Source of the DNA: Colias croceus
Taxonomy: Eukaryota > Arthropoda > Insecta > Lepidoptera > Pieridae
Assembly (NCBI RefSeq): GCF_905220415.1
Contig: NC_059537.1
Span: forward strand, 2,593,989-2,657,988
Length of the DNA: 64,000 nt
Direction of reading: 5' to 3'
Positions 24,501 through 36,400 of the stretch are shown here, one piece after another. Position 1 is the first letter of the stretch, and each line of letters opens with the position of its first letter. Below the pieces are notes generated by a model. It searched no databases. It was not told the origin of the DNA and saw nothing but the letters and a program-made list of their open reading frames with translations. A program made the translations under genes and the position numbers.

Positions 24501-27500
24501 AAATTGTTACCTGATGGAAGTTATCAGGTAGGTCAAGAATTATTATTGTGATTCATGGAATATTTTATATTACTAATTAACATAAAATAAAACATGAAAA
24601 ATAAGTTGGAATATTGAAGGAATGAGTTGATCATTTTCATAAATCATATAAAGGACATTTTATGATACCTAGTGGCACCCCTGCTGTTATTTATTTAAAA
24701 TTGCATCAATAAATTGAATGCTAATGCTATTATTGTTAAAGATTTCATTACAATAGTTTTAAAAATTAAAAACTTCATATAAACTATTTTTTACGTACTA
24801 AAATGTAAGATATTTCTGTGTCAATAGAATCAAATGCTTGGGTGAATGATCTTTTTTAATTTTGAATTTGTGTAATAGTTAATGTGGCAAGCGCTTGCAT
24901 GCGCGTGGCGTGTTCAGACGTGGCGTAGTTTAAATGCTTCTTGCATTTAAACTACGCCACGTCTGATATACAATATTTAGAAAAAAAATATTGCGAAAAA
25001 AAAACAAATTCTTTTCAGAATCCAATAGTAGTGATAATGCTATCGCTGAGTGGGGGTCACCGCGGCGGGCCGGCGCTGCTGAGCGCGGGCGCGGTGGACA
25101 ACCTGTTCCACGAGGCGGGCCACGCGCTGCACTCCATGCTGGGCCGCGCGCCGCACCAGCACGTGGCCGGCACGCGCTGCGCCACCGACCTCGCCGAGCT
25201 GCCCAGCGTGCTCAGCGAGCACTTCGCCTCCAGCCCGCAGGCGAGTGCCGCTCCGTGCCGGTCCCGCGCCGCACTCCATGCTGGGCCGCGCGCCGCACCA
25301 GCACGTGGCCAGCACGCGCTGCGCCACCGACCTCGCCGAGCTGCCCAGCGTGCTCAGCGAGCACTTCGCCTCCAGCCCGCAGGCGAGTGCCGCTCCGTGC
25401 CGGTCCCGCGCCGCACTCCATGCTGGGCCGCGCGCCGCACCAGCACGTGGCCGGCACGCGCTGCGCCACCGACCTCGCCGAGCTGCCCAGCGTGCTCAGC
25501 GAGCACTTCGCCTCCAGCCCGCAGGCGAGTGCCGCTCCGTGCCGGTCCCGCGCCGCACTCCATGCTGGGCCGCGCGCCGCACCAGCACGTGGCCGGCACG
25601 CGCTGCGCCACCGACCTCGCCGAGCTGCCCAGCGTGCTCAGCGAGCACTTCGCCTCCAGCCCGCAGGCGAGAAAATAGCAGCAGATCAAACTAACAAAAA
25701 AAAAATCGATCCAAAAATTATCTCCCGCCCAAAGAACTTCATTTTCATACAGAAAATAAATATGCCTGTATTCGCAAACGTCGATTTTATTTAGTTCATA
25801 AACACAGACGACTTAAAAAACAAAAACTTTTTTACGATTCGTAAAACACACTGACATCTCACAAAAACCACCTATATAAACAACTATGATGTAATCTGTG
25901 CAGGTGGTCCGTCGCTTCGCGCGGCACTTCCAAACGCGCGAGCCGATGCCGGAGCACATGCTGCAGCGGCTCTGCGCCTCCAAGTATTTGTTCGGCGCTA
26001 GCGAGATGCAGCTGCAGGTACGTGATAACAGTTTATTTATTTATTGTACTTTAATAGGATAATTTAACTTAGGTAATCGTTTCATGTTTTAGATTATAAG
26101 TTTATTTAAGCAGAAAGACAAAGTTATTTTTAAAAAATATTTATGATTGCCTATCTATACAGGAACATCCATAAAAGATTTTCTTTTAGCAAAGTTTACT
26201 TATTCTCAATGATTTTCTATACACAACTTGACTCGCAGTCATTAAAAGGTCATCAAGACATGTCAACACCGCTTGGACATGAAACATTTGTGGAAATGAA
26301 CACCTTATTTCGTCGCAGTAATGTTGAAAGTCTATTGTATCGTTCATTAGTTAACTCTGCCTTGTTAACCTAGGCAGAATTTTGCTGCGGACAATTTTTA
26401 GCGTGATTATGAGTTTTGTTGCTTTTTGTGCGTTAATATTATTTCCATATTCAATAATCTAATACAATATTGTACATGATCTTTGCATAATAATAATCTA
26501 TTTTACCAGGTGTTCTACTCAGTGCTGGACCAGCTGTACCACGGGCCGGCGGGCGCGGAGGGCAGCACCACGGACGCGCTTAAACACGCGCAGCAACATT
26601 ATTACGGGCTGCCCTATGTTGAGAATACGGTGGGGAACAAATTTGATAAATGTTTTACTAGATTTCTGAAAGAAAGTGCTTTTTTGGTTGAACTTGTGAA
26701 TGGAATTGATATCGGGTGTTTTCCCTGTGTGTTTTTGTTTCAAAAAGTAACTTCTCAAACTTATGCGCCGTATAAGACTTTAACATTAAAGTAATTGTAT
26801 GCGACACCATTTAATACAAAAATGAGCAAATTTTGTTTACTTGAGAAAAAGTATATTAAATATTTAGCTGTTTTATATATTCATATTGCACATGTGTTTA
26901 CAGGCGTGGCAGCACCGCTTCAGTCACTTAATAGGCTACGGCGCGAAGTACTACTCATATTTAATATCGCGCGCACTCGCGTGGAGCGTGTGGCGACAGA
27001 ACTTCGAGGCACGTCCGCTCAGCCGCGCGGCCGGCGACCGACTGCGGACCGCGGTGCTGCGGCACGGCGGCGCGGTGGAGCCGCAGGTAGGGTAGTTGGA
27101 GTTTTCGGTTATATTGTTTTTGTGTATTCATGTACAATTACTAACTAGAATCACGCACAATATCTTCGCAATCAAAACTCTGCTTATGCCTCTATTGGGC
27201 AGAGTTTTCTACAATAGACTTTGTACAACCAAGCGCGTACAAAGTGCATCTAGGCGCTGAGCTTGCATTCAATATAACCCAAATTATTTGCAATGTTTTA
27301 TATTTTATAATTATATCAAATCATATCAATGCGATAAATTCTTTAATTCTGCGCATAATCTTATCCTTGTATTAAATATTAACATCTATTCACAATTCTT
27401 AGATACACAAGTTTAATATAAATAACTATTATTTCTAGATCCTACTCCGAGATTACCTGGGCATGGAAATCACCCCTCGAGCGATGGCTTCCGCTCTAAT

Positions 27501-27561
27501 AGACGAGCTTGACTACCACAAGGATCATTTGGACACTTTACTTAAAACCCTAGAGAAATAA
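21599..27561 (+). CDS. MIPEP: Mitochondrial intermediate peptidase (M3 metallopeptidase)
   Basis: Removes an octapeptide from imported mitochondrial precursors after the main processing peptidase has cut. Exons: 21599-21724, 22147-22406, 22720-22971, 23321-23509, 23789-23927, 24089-24266, 24364-24527, 25019-25240, 25904-26017, 26510-26629, 26904-27086, 27439-27561; 689 residues, close to the vertebrate length of about 713. The N-terminus is Lys/Arg-rich without acidic residues (MKLIKPIWKIGRRSVSTW), as expected for a matrix presequence. The zinc site HEAGH is at 25109-25123, and AELPS about 29 residues later supplies the probable third ligand. Family motifs FDELSDTLC, HETEGLLGHIYCDL, DCHFTI and LIGYGAKYYSYL are intact. 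All introns are GT-AG except the one after 25240, which needs a GC donor (CAG|gcgagt) to keep frame. A possible acceptor (ttccag) lies just 5' of the ATG, so an upstream untranslated exon is possible. Confidence 0.97.
23182..23219. repeat. Small inverted repeat in a MIPEP intron
   Basis: 13-bp perfect arms GAACACGAAAGTC / GACTTTCGTGTTC with a 12-base loop; a related 'gtcgggcaa.tacctgact' sequence occurs near 1350 in an HDAC6 intron, so this is part of a dispersed repeat. Confidence 0.6.
24915..24965. repeat. Perfect 23-bp hairpin in a MIPEP intron
   Basis: Two exactly complementary 23-base arms (starting CAGACGTGGCGTAG) separated by TTCTT, 54 bp before the zinc-site exon. Short enough to be a foldback relic of an element. 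Confidence 0.85.
25126..25676 (+). repeat. 142-bp tandem repeat of a MIPEP exon end and its donor, 4 copies
   Basis: The stretch from the 'actccatgctgg' of the zinc-site exon through the exon end and about 30 bp of intron recurs with a 142-bp period (marker at 25131, 25273, 25415, 25557). Copies are almost identical (one obvious G/A change in copy 2). Each copy keeps the exon end CCGCAG followed by gcgag. Since 142 is not a multiple of three, reading through changes frame, so the gene model uses the first donor and treats copies 2-4 as intron. GC content is very high, unlike the flanks. Confidence 0.92.
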
Positions 27562-27751
27562 ATTGTTTGAATGATATGTAGGAAGTTAGGAACTGTTTAG
27601 AAAATAGTATGATGAGAAACGCAATTAATTTTAACATTGTAGATAATAAGAAATATGGCAATACCGTTTTGGTGATTGGACAATATTCTCTTTCAAAAAG
27701 AAACATCAATGTTTATAGTTTGGATTTTACTCGGAAATTGTAATTGGAAAA

Positions 27752-27757
27752 AATAAA
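27752..27757 (+). terminator. Possible MIPEP poly(A) signal
   Basis: AATAAA 191 bp past the MIPEP stop codon. Confidence 0.45.
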
Positions 27758-27934
27758 ATACCAATCAAGATTGGGTCAAACTATAATGATATGCATTTAT
27801 TGTGCTTTTGTCGAGTGTACCTTTGGGAGGATATTTCTATGCTTGCCATAACTAAGCAATAATTAAAAGATTGATCTAACTAAAGACTATTTCGTTTCTA
27901 TTAATTTTATTTAATTAGTGTTGCTCAATTGACC

Positions 27935-28190
27935 GCCTCCTTGGAACTGTGGTTGACGCGTGAGCGTAGAACCGAGGGGTCCTGGGTTCGATACCCGGTG
28001 GAGACGAAGAAAAAAAAAATGTCTCGGTCTGGCAGGACACAGAAGGCTGATCACCTACTTGTCCCTAAAGAAAAATCGATCAGTGAAACAGATGTACAGT
28101 AGTCCAAAATTAATAATGCACATGCAGATCTTCGCTAATTATCGTATTTCCAGAAACACCCGAATCACCCCGAATCATTGAATCGTAAGT
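27935..28190 (+). mobile_element. tRNA-derived SINE
   Basis: Has a Pol III internal promoter: A box TGGTTGACGCG (27950-27960) fits TRGYNNANNNG, and B box GGTTCGATACC (27985-27995) is 25 bp on, followed by a non-tRNA body (ctcggtctggcaggacac). It does not fold into a complete tRNA. Exact ends are uncertain. Confidence 0.75.
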
Positions 28191-28727
28191 GACCTAAACA
28201 ATGCACTTGCATCTTGCACCTTGTTTGTAAGAAATAGGAGTCAATTCAGAGTCATACATAATCGAAAACAATTCGGGCGGTAAGTGACGGTAGCCTGTCA
28301 GTCAAAAATTCAAAAATCCGTCAGTCCAAAGAGTATAGTAATATAGAGCGTCAGTCGCCTTTATATATTGGTGGAGACCGCACGTATTATCTCTGTATAG
28401 AATTATATAGAGCTGCTGTTACATACCCTTCTTAGTTTTGTTTCGAAGTTGAATTTTCCGATAAAATGATTATTTACACAGGTAGGCAGATAGCAGGGGA
28501 AAAGTGAAAGTTTATAAGAGCATAATGAAAGTTCTGATAAGTCTACGATATCAGAAATAGATATTATCCCTGATTCTGTAAATCCTTGTAAACCAGTGTT
28601 TTAAAATATTTTTTTTTTAATATAAACATTGTCTTATTTTAACCTTCCATACATCCATCACTAGGCCAGCTTCAGTAAAGCACTTTTAAGTATAGTTTTT
28701 TCCAAGTAAATAAATACAACAAATATA

Positions 28728-29498
28728 CAGGTTGTCCCAAAAAGTAGTGATGAACGAAAGCTGGGAGGTAGAGGACCTAGAGGGCTATCCGAATCACCCC
28801 CATGTATATTATGCGATTTTTCGTATTTTCGGAGTTATGAAGTTTTATTTCAATTTTTCACCTATCGCCGAGTACGATGATAACACGATGATGACAACTT
28901 TTTACGGTGATGTCGCAATTGCAATGAGCAACAGCAGGGTTATTTTAAAAATTTCAGGTAATATTAAACACCTATTTATTGGTTTTAATGATCATCCTGT
29001 GAATTCAATTTTTGCACTTACCACATTTAGATTTTTATTTTTCGATTGACGCCTTCTGAATAATAAAATGAAATTTTCAGGGTAGCTACCTGATAGATAG
29101 AGCAAGTTTTTAAAAGCCAAACGGAAAACATTTTTTATGTGATTTTATTTTTTTACGGGGGGCCCTTGAAGTAGAAAACATACTGGGTAATTTTATCTTT
29201 CTTGGCATTTAATTCATTTTTTTTATTCCATACGAAGATCTAACGATAGTAAATGTTACCATACTGAATCGGCCTATCTTTCAGCTTAGCACAAAAAAAA
29301 ATCAAGCATCTTCCGCAATAATTGACGTCACCATGAGTGAAAATATCATCGAACCCGGCGATAGGTGAAAAATTTAAATAAAACTTCATAACTCCGAAAA
29401 TACGAAAAATCGCATAACATACATGGGGGTGATTCGGATAGCCCTCTAGGTCCTCTACCTCCCAGCTTTCGTTCATCACTACTTTTTGGGACATCCTG
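28728..29498. mobile_element. Mariner-like MITE with about 145-bp inverted repeats
   Basis: Long termini beginning CAGG(T/A)TGTCCCAAAAAGTAGT, flanked by TA on both sides. The two similar ORFs with MSQKVVMNESWEVEDLEG lie in the opposite terminal repeats, so they are element sequence. Confidence 0.85.
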
Positions 29499-30336
29499 TA
29501 TATTTGCAATGGTGTGGCTTATCCTCGCTATTAACTTACATTTAATTATCGAAACAAATTTCGTTACTTATCTCTTTTAACATTAAATCACAATAAAACT
29601 CATAATTATAATAAACTATACATGAAGAAAATACATTTAACCACTCTATATACATATCGTCTTCGGAAGCTCGGGGAATATGACAGTTGCCGAACAGTCA
29701 CGAATTTTTCTATGCGCATTATTAGCTTGGGAGAATTGTATGCATAATGCATCTGCTCCTTACCCCACTACGGGGACATGGGACTTCACTTTTTAGTGTT
29801 GCTCAATCAAAAGTGCATTGCATTGTCTTCCATTGATGGAAAAGTATAAATGAATTCGAGCTAATTTTAAATTGCTGCTTAATTTTCTGACTCGAAATAC
29901 TGGTTAAGCTTCTTAAGAGTGGAATCGAATAATAATTAATGATTTGTAGTATAATTCATTTTAACAATAAATACCTACCTTACATATCTTAGCTTCCACC
30001 TCATATTTATTTGTATATTTAGATCTTTTAACAATTCTGATAGTATTATATAGAATCATTTGTGAGTTATTTTTAAGATGTTGAAATAAAACAAACTCGG
30101 AAAATTATAAATAGTTTTATTTATCCCTCTTCTATAAACGATGTAATTATTAGATGAAATAGTAAGATGAGCCCAAGATATAACTTATAAGCGACAGCCG
30201 TTTATCGACAACTATCATATTTGTAATGGGAGACAGTATATCTTATATTATCCAAAGTGAATCGTACTTTAGAATAGAAAGTAACCAAGCAATATTTATT
30301 GCACACGAAAAAAACAGCAATTTAGTCCGTTAAATG
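29499..30336. other. Intergenic AT-rich sequence between MIPEP and CUL4
   Basis: No coding frame or clear element; the right end is probably CUL4 3'-flanking DNA. Confidence 0.5.
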
Positions 30337-30342
30337 TTTATT
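30337..30342 (-). terminator. Possible CUL4 poly(A) signal
   Basis: AATAAA on the minus strand, about 75 bp past the CUL4 stop codon; another lies at about 30295. Confidence 0.5.
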
Positions 30343-30416
30343 GAGACGAATCATTGGTCTATCTTAGCGGTACATCTACTGAGGGTAGTTGGCAACAGAG
30401 CAGAGCGGTGCAGAGA

Positions 30417-33400
30417 CTACGCGACGTAGTTGTACTGGTTGGGGTTGTCCTTGTCGCGCTCCATGTAGTCTCTGTCGATCAGTGACTCTATGCGCTTCTT
30501 CAGGTCCGCCGGCTGCAAATAATTGTGATGAATTATTATTTATTAGTTACTTTTTGTACCATGTAGAAAGAAACTGTAAAGAAAATTAATGAACTTGCTA
30601 TTAAAAATTATGATTTCTCCAATATTTTGAAATGAAAAAAAAAAAATCTTAAACGAGAGTAAAAATAACTAAATGCTCCGAAATAATTATTTTAACATCA
30701 ATTTCCATCCTCAAAAGAAATGCCAAAATCACTAAGTTTGGCCCAGGTCTTATTTATCATTATACTAGATTTTTGCCCGCGGCTTCGCCCGCTTTGTCTT
30801 AAACCTAATCAATAAAAAATCGCATCATAATCCGTTGCGTAGTTTTAAAGATTTAAGCATACATAGGGACAGAGAAAGTGATATTGTTTTATACTCCCGT
30901 TTTCATCCATATTGGGGGAGAAAAAATTGATCATTTCAAGGAGGAAGAAAGTAAATAACTTTAGTGCACGTTACCTTGACGGGAAACTTGAGCTGGTTGT
31001 ACAGCTCGGAGATGAGCAGGTTGTGCGAGAGAGCCTTGCGCATCTTCATCACGCGCACGATCGCCGCGTCGATCTGATACTGACGGTCCTGGAATACGCG
31101 CTCCTCTGTGGCCTTCTGCTCTTCGCTCTGCAAATTAAATGATGAATATCTATTATTAAAGTTCTTTAGGCGCGTTCAGGTTAAATTTCAAGGTCGCGTC
31201 ATGGAAATACCGTCACGTCATGGAGTTAAGCGACGAATTTGGTATCTTTGAAACTTTACAAGTTTCACTTCTGACACGTGTGCTCGGCACACTCGCTTTT
31301 TTTCGGTAAAAATTAATACACTCATTGATGGCTATCGAAAAGATGATCTAGCGCTGGTCGCTATCAGTGGCGGTACGTTCATACAAGCCGAAAAGCCCGG
31401 CTTGCCTAAGGAATTCACTACGAGACAGGAAAATACCCAAATTCACTTTTGAATATTCGCGCGCAACGAGCAATTCAAAATTTGCTCAGAATTCAATGAA
31501 AACTCACCAACGAACAATGTCGAATTCGAGTCAAACTTTTTAATTTCATCCTTCTTGCTATCTAAATAAAGTCGTACTTTGTATAAACAGTGCGGTGTCC
31601 TTCTTGAGTGACATATAGTTATCTCGCTTGCACTCGTGGGCTTTTACCGGGCTTTGCGCTTATCTCTTCTAACGTATGAAATTTCGTTGAAGTAGCTACA
31701 TACCTATCTATAGAATTCTATAGCAATTTATATGGCCAACAAAGCCGGGCTTTAACAGTGTGAAGATAGTTACGATTGCGCGTCGCGCGAACGAACGTCG
31801 TGAATATTATTGTTAGTATGGTTTAGCGCGTGATTATACCGGTGTAATTTAGGTTAAGTTTTTCGAATTTTGTGATAAAATAAGTGTCGCGACACAGATT
31901 GTATTGTAAATTGTGATGGTTTGCTTTGTGCTCAGCGGGGAAGGTAAAATCATTAAACTTTACTGTAAAACAACGATTAATTTCTTCATCAAAACCAACT
32001 CCCGATTTGTGCAGTAAATAACATAAACCAAATTTTAATTGTAATGTTTACGAATTAATCGATTTCATGAATGAGAATTGGTTAGAAGAAGCCTTCTGAT
32101 GAAACTTGCACATATTTTGGTATTAACGATTCTTGCTAGTTGTTCTTCCACGGAGCGTGCTTTCTCAGCGTTAAATCGAATTCATAGGTAGGTAGGTACG
32201 TATTTAAGAAATACACAAGGCCAAGAACGCCTTTCTGAATTAACAATGACTGTCATTGAGAAAGAGCTGTTAATTGAATTAAAACAATCACCTAAGTAGG
32301 TACCTACTTCTATTCTGATGTTATAAAATATTTCCTTCAGAAAGATCGGCGTTTTGAATTAGAATATAAATGATCTGTACAATTTTATAATATAATGTCA
32401 TACAGTTTTATATAATTTATAGATATAGATTTTAATATGATTGTAATGGTAAACGTTTGACTCAACTGTTTGCGGGCGCGCGTGAAGAAGAATTGATTCG
32501 GTATGTTCACATTTTTTATAAGTTTTATAACGAACATAGGTACCTACTTAGTAACACAGTGTATACCTAATTCAAGAAAAGGGTACCCAGCAAACACTTC
32601 GAAAAATTTGGGCTTGCCCAGTCCTTACACCCTAGGCACGCCACTGGTCGCTATTGATGCCAGATAGAAAATTTAATTTTGGATGTATTGCCATATGTTA
32701 ATAGATATTTTCCATATAACTACATAATTTTTTAGTTTAAATAGTGAACGTGACGCAATTTTAACCGTAAAAAAGATATTGACGTTGTTCCTAACAGTTC
32801 AGGTACAGCAGTATTTGTATGTTACGGTTCGTTGCTGGAAATTTTTTTGTGCGTGTTTGCTATAACAGCTGTTCTAGTCTTTGTTGTGTGTGCGTACCGT
32901 CTCCTTCATCGGTATCTGGTTGATCTTGATGCAGAACAGCACAAGTGCGTGTGTATACAAGTGTGTGAGTATACAAGTGCGTGTGTATACAAGTGTGTGA
33001 GTATACAAGTGCGTGTGTATACAAGTGTATGAGTATACAAGTGCATGTGTATACGAGTGTGTTTGTATACAAGTGTGTGAGTATACAAGTGTGTGAGTAT
33101 ACAAGTGTATGAGTATACAAGTGTATGAGTATACAAGTGCATGTGTGCGTAAAAACAAGGGCGCGTGTGTGTGCGCGCACGTACCGTCTCCTTCATCTGT
33201 ATCTGGTTGATCTTGATGCGGAACAGCTTGTTGGCGAAGTCCCCGTTGAACGTGAACGTGTCGTTGTCCTGCACCTCGCGGCCGCGCGGCGTCTTGCCGA
33301 GCACGCGGGCCTTACCGCACGCTAGCGATTGGAGGGTACGACGGAGTTCACCTTCCTGTAGCATACAGATATATATAAATAAAATTCAATTGATTTACTG

Positions 33401-36400
33401 CACACTAGATTTCCGTCCGAAGCTTCGCCCGCGTTTTCAAAGGAAAACCCGCATAGTTCCCGTTCCCGTGGGATTTCCGGGATAAAACCTATCCTATGTG
33501 TTAATCCAAGTTACCCTCTATACGTGTGCTAAATTTTATTGTAATCGGTTCAGTAGTATTTGCGTGAAAGAGTAACAAACACACACAGTGACACATCCTC
33601 ACAAACTTTCGCATTTATAATATTAGTAGGATTTTAAGCACTAACTTTGTTATGGAACAAAAAAGAGAGATTGTATAGATTAATTAAATTCTGACGAAAT
33701 AAATTAAAGCAGAAATATTCGCGAGATAAAATTAAGTGGTAGCAGGAACTCTTAAAATGTATTTTATCCTACTTCATATGGGAAAATCGTTTTACAAGTA
33801 TGGTTGTATTGTGCGGCATAACAACACATACAAATTGACATATTTTTTATTTCTCTATAGGATATTAAATAATGCACTTTACATACCTCAATATTAGTAG
33901 TTGCCTTAATGTCTTCAAACGAGAGATTGTTGCCATCATTAAATAGGAGTAGAACTAGCGCTTGAAACAGTGATACTTGTAATTCTTTGTTACCCTGTAA
34001 CATAAAAATTTTACATATTAGTGTTATGACAAATAAGATAATATTCCTGAACCAAAGAAATATATATTCGAAAAATTAAAATTACCAAAGATTTGCAAAA
34101 AATAATGTAATATGTAGTTCATTTTGTGTGGTTACGTTAAATTTTTTGTTGCTTGCTTTAAGAAAAAGTGCCTTGGCTGAATCGAACACTCGGCTGGAGT
34201 TTTCAAACTCAAACATTCATTTATTCAATTAGGCTACTATTAAGTAGCACTTTCGAATCGTCGTTACATAAGTATTTTAACATTTACCACCGATTTACAT
34301 AACATTTGCCATTTATAACATTCGATTATTATTGTTTCTGTTTTAGCCGTAAGATTGCAGTGCTGGGCTGTTTGTTGTATTGTTATATTGTGGAGGAAAC
34401 AGTAGCTCGGTAAAACTTGGCTCGGTGGTCCCGCAGTACACTACACACTGTACACACCTGCAGGAAGTGCGCCCTCAGCACGCAGTGGCCGAGCGTGGGC
34501 TGCCACTGCAGCTTGCGGCCCGAGTGCTTGGCGAGGTAGAACTTGGCTCGGTGGTCCCGCAGTACACTACACACTGTACACACCTGCAGGAAGTGCGCCC
34601 TCAGCACGCAGTGGCCGAGCGTGGGCTGCCACTGCAGCTTGCGGCCCGAGTGCTTGGCGAGGTAGAACTTGGCTCGGTGGTCCCGCAGTACACTACACAC
34701 TGTACACACCTGCAGGAAGTGCGCCCTCAGCACGCAGTGGCCGAGCGTGGGCTGCCACTGCAGCTTGCGGCCCGAGTGCTTGGCGAGGTAGAACTTGGCG
34801 AAGTGGTCCTGTTGGCGCGTGAGCTCGGGCGGCAGGCGCACGTCCACGGGCGGGTATGTGGGCCAGAAGCCCATCGTCAGGATGTACACCGAAAGCTCCA
34901 GCCCCGAACTCTCCGAGCTGGCGGCCAGGTGCTGCACACAAACAACTTTCAATAAACACACATGATATGACTTTGTTATGACTTTATGTAACCTTATGAA
35001 GTTTCAATTGTACTAGGATTGTAATCAAGTATACAGTTTTTGTAAAAAAAATATAAGGGAGGGCTATTTCATGATGTAAACATTCGATATTTACATATTA
35101 TTTAAAAAAGAACAGAAAAAGGATATGATTAAATGAGATTCAAATTTCACTTTCAAAAATATTAACTAATTAATTCTGATAACACGATTAATAAGAACAT
35201 ATTTTTTAGATAAAAAACATCATCCAGTGCAAAAACAAGAAAAAAAAAATCAGAATTCCACATACAAATACAATTCCAATCACCAAAACATACCTGTTTA
35301 TATGTCACATTGATATCCTTCGACAGTTCCATATCCTTGAACATTCCCTCCAACTTGCACGTGAAACCACCCCCGCACTCCTGCTTCAACTTGCTCAGCA
35401 TAGACTTCTCGGCATCAACGGACGCTGACTTGCCAACCAACAGCCGTTTCGCTAGGTCCTTCTTGTAGAATGCTTCGAATACATCCTTGCCGTGTATGAA
35501 TCGGAAGAGGACCATAATTTTATCGAGCAACCTCTCCAGTTCTTCCTCTGTCGCTTCCTTGTTGCCAGCCCGCAGTTTGAGATCGACGAATTTCGCTGAA
35601 TATTGTCATGTTATTTTAATTATGGTATACATATAAATAAAACACTATTTATGGCAAAATTTTTATAGAATTGTAAAGTAATCACCTGAATCAAAAGGAA
35701 ATGCTCTTTAATCGGTTTTATATGATAGTTTTTTTAGAAACATTAATCCTAAAAATAATTGAGACGTAACTCCAGGAGTTATTATGTAAACATCCACAAT
35801 AATAGCAATAAGCTCCAATAAAGTTTTACCTTCTTTTCAAAATAGATTCAAAACTTCCGGTATATCATTTTAAGTGCGAATTGATTAAATAACACAATCC
35901 TAAACAATTATTATGAAATCTCACCAATAAGCTCAGCCGGTTTATTCTGCCGTTGGTTGATGAAGAACTCGAACGCCTCTCGCATGGAGTAGAGGAACTT
36001 ATCGTTCCGCTGGAAGCAGCTGTTCACAATGTTGTCGAGCTGCTCCTTGAAGTCGAGCAGCTCGGCGACCATCGTCTTATCCCGCTCCGGCTCTATTACT
36101 ATTGTTCTACCTTTTTTCTGCAATTATTTTTTGCACATTTATTATTTAATAATACATATGAGTGATGGGTATTATTGGATATTTACTTAACAGAATACAG
36201 TAGAATGCTTTTATTATGACTCCGGTTATATTGACCAACCGCTTATCATGACGTATTAGGCAGCGAAGTTTGTTTTTCATTTAAATTCTTTATAAAAAGT
36301 CGGATAAAATGACTTCATTTATAGTGACATGCCGTTTATTGTGACCAATTTTTAATAAATTGTCCGGTTATAGTGACCGATTTGATGTATTTATTTACAA

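Noticed and set aside
24941..25794. Long Ala/Pro/Arg-rich ORFs on both strands
   Set aside because: They read through the 142-bp MIPEP repeats in mixed frames; only the first copy up to 25240 fits the peptidase.
27941..28012. A functional tRNA gene
   Set aside because: A and B boxes are present, but I could not form an acceptor stem or full cloverleaf; the downstream body marks it as a SINE.
28732..29509. Two similar ORFs with MNESWEVEDLEGYPNHPH
   Set aside because: They lie in opposite terminal repeats of a MITE, so they are one non-coding sequence seen twice.
32860..33364. Minus-strand ORFs rich in THLYTHTLVY
   Set aside because: Minisatellite translation fused to a CUL4 exon fragment.
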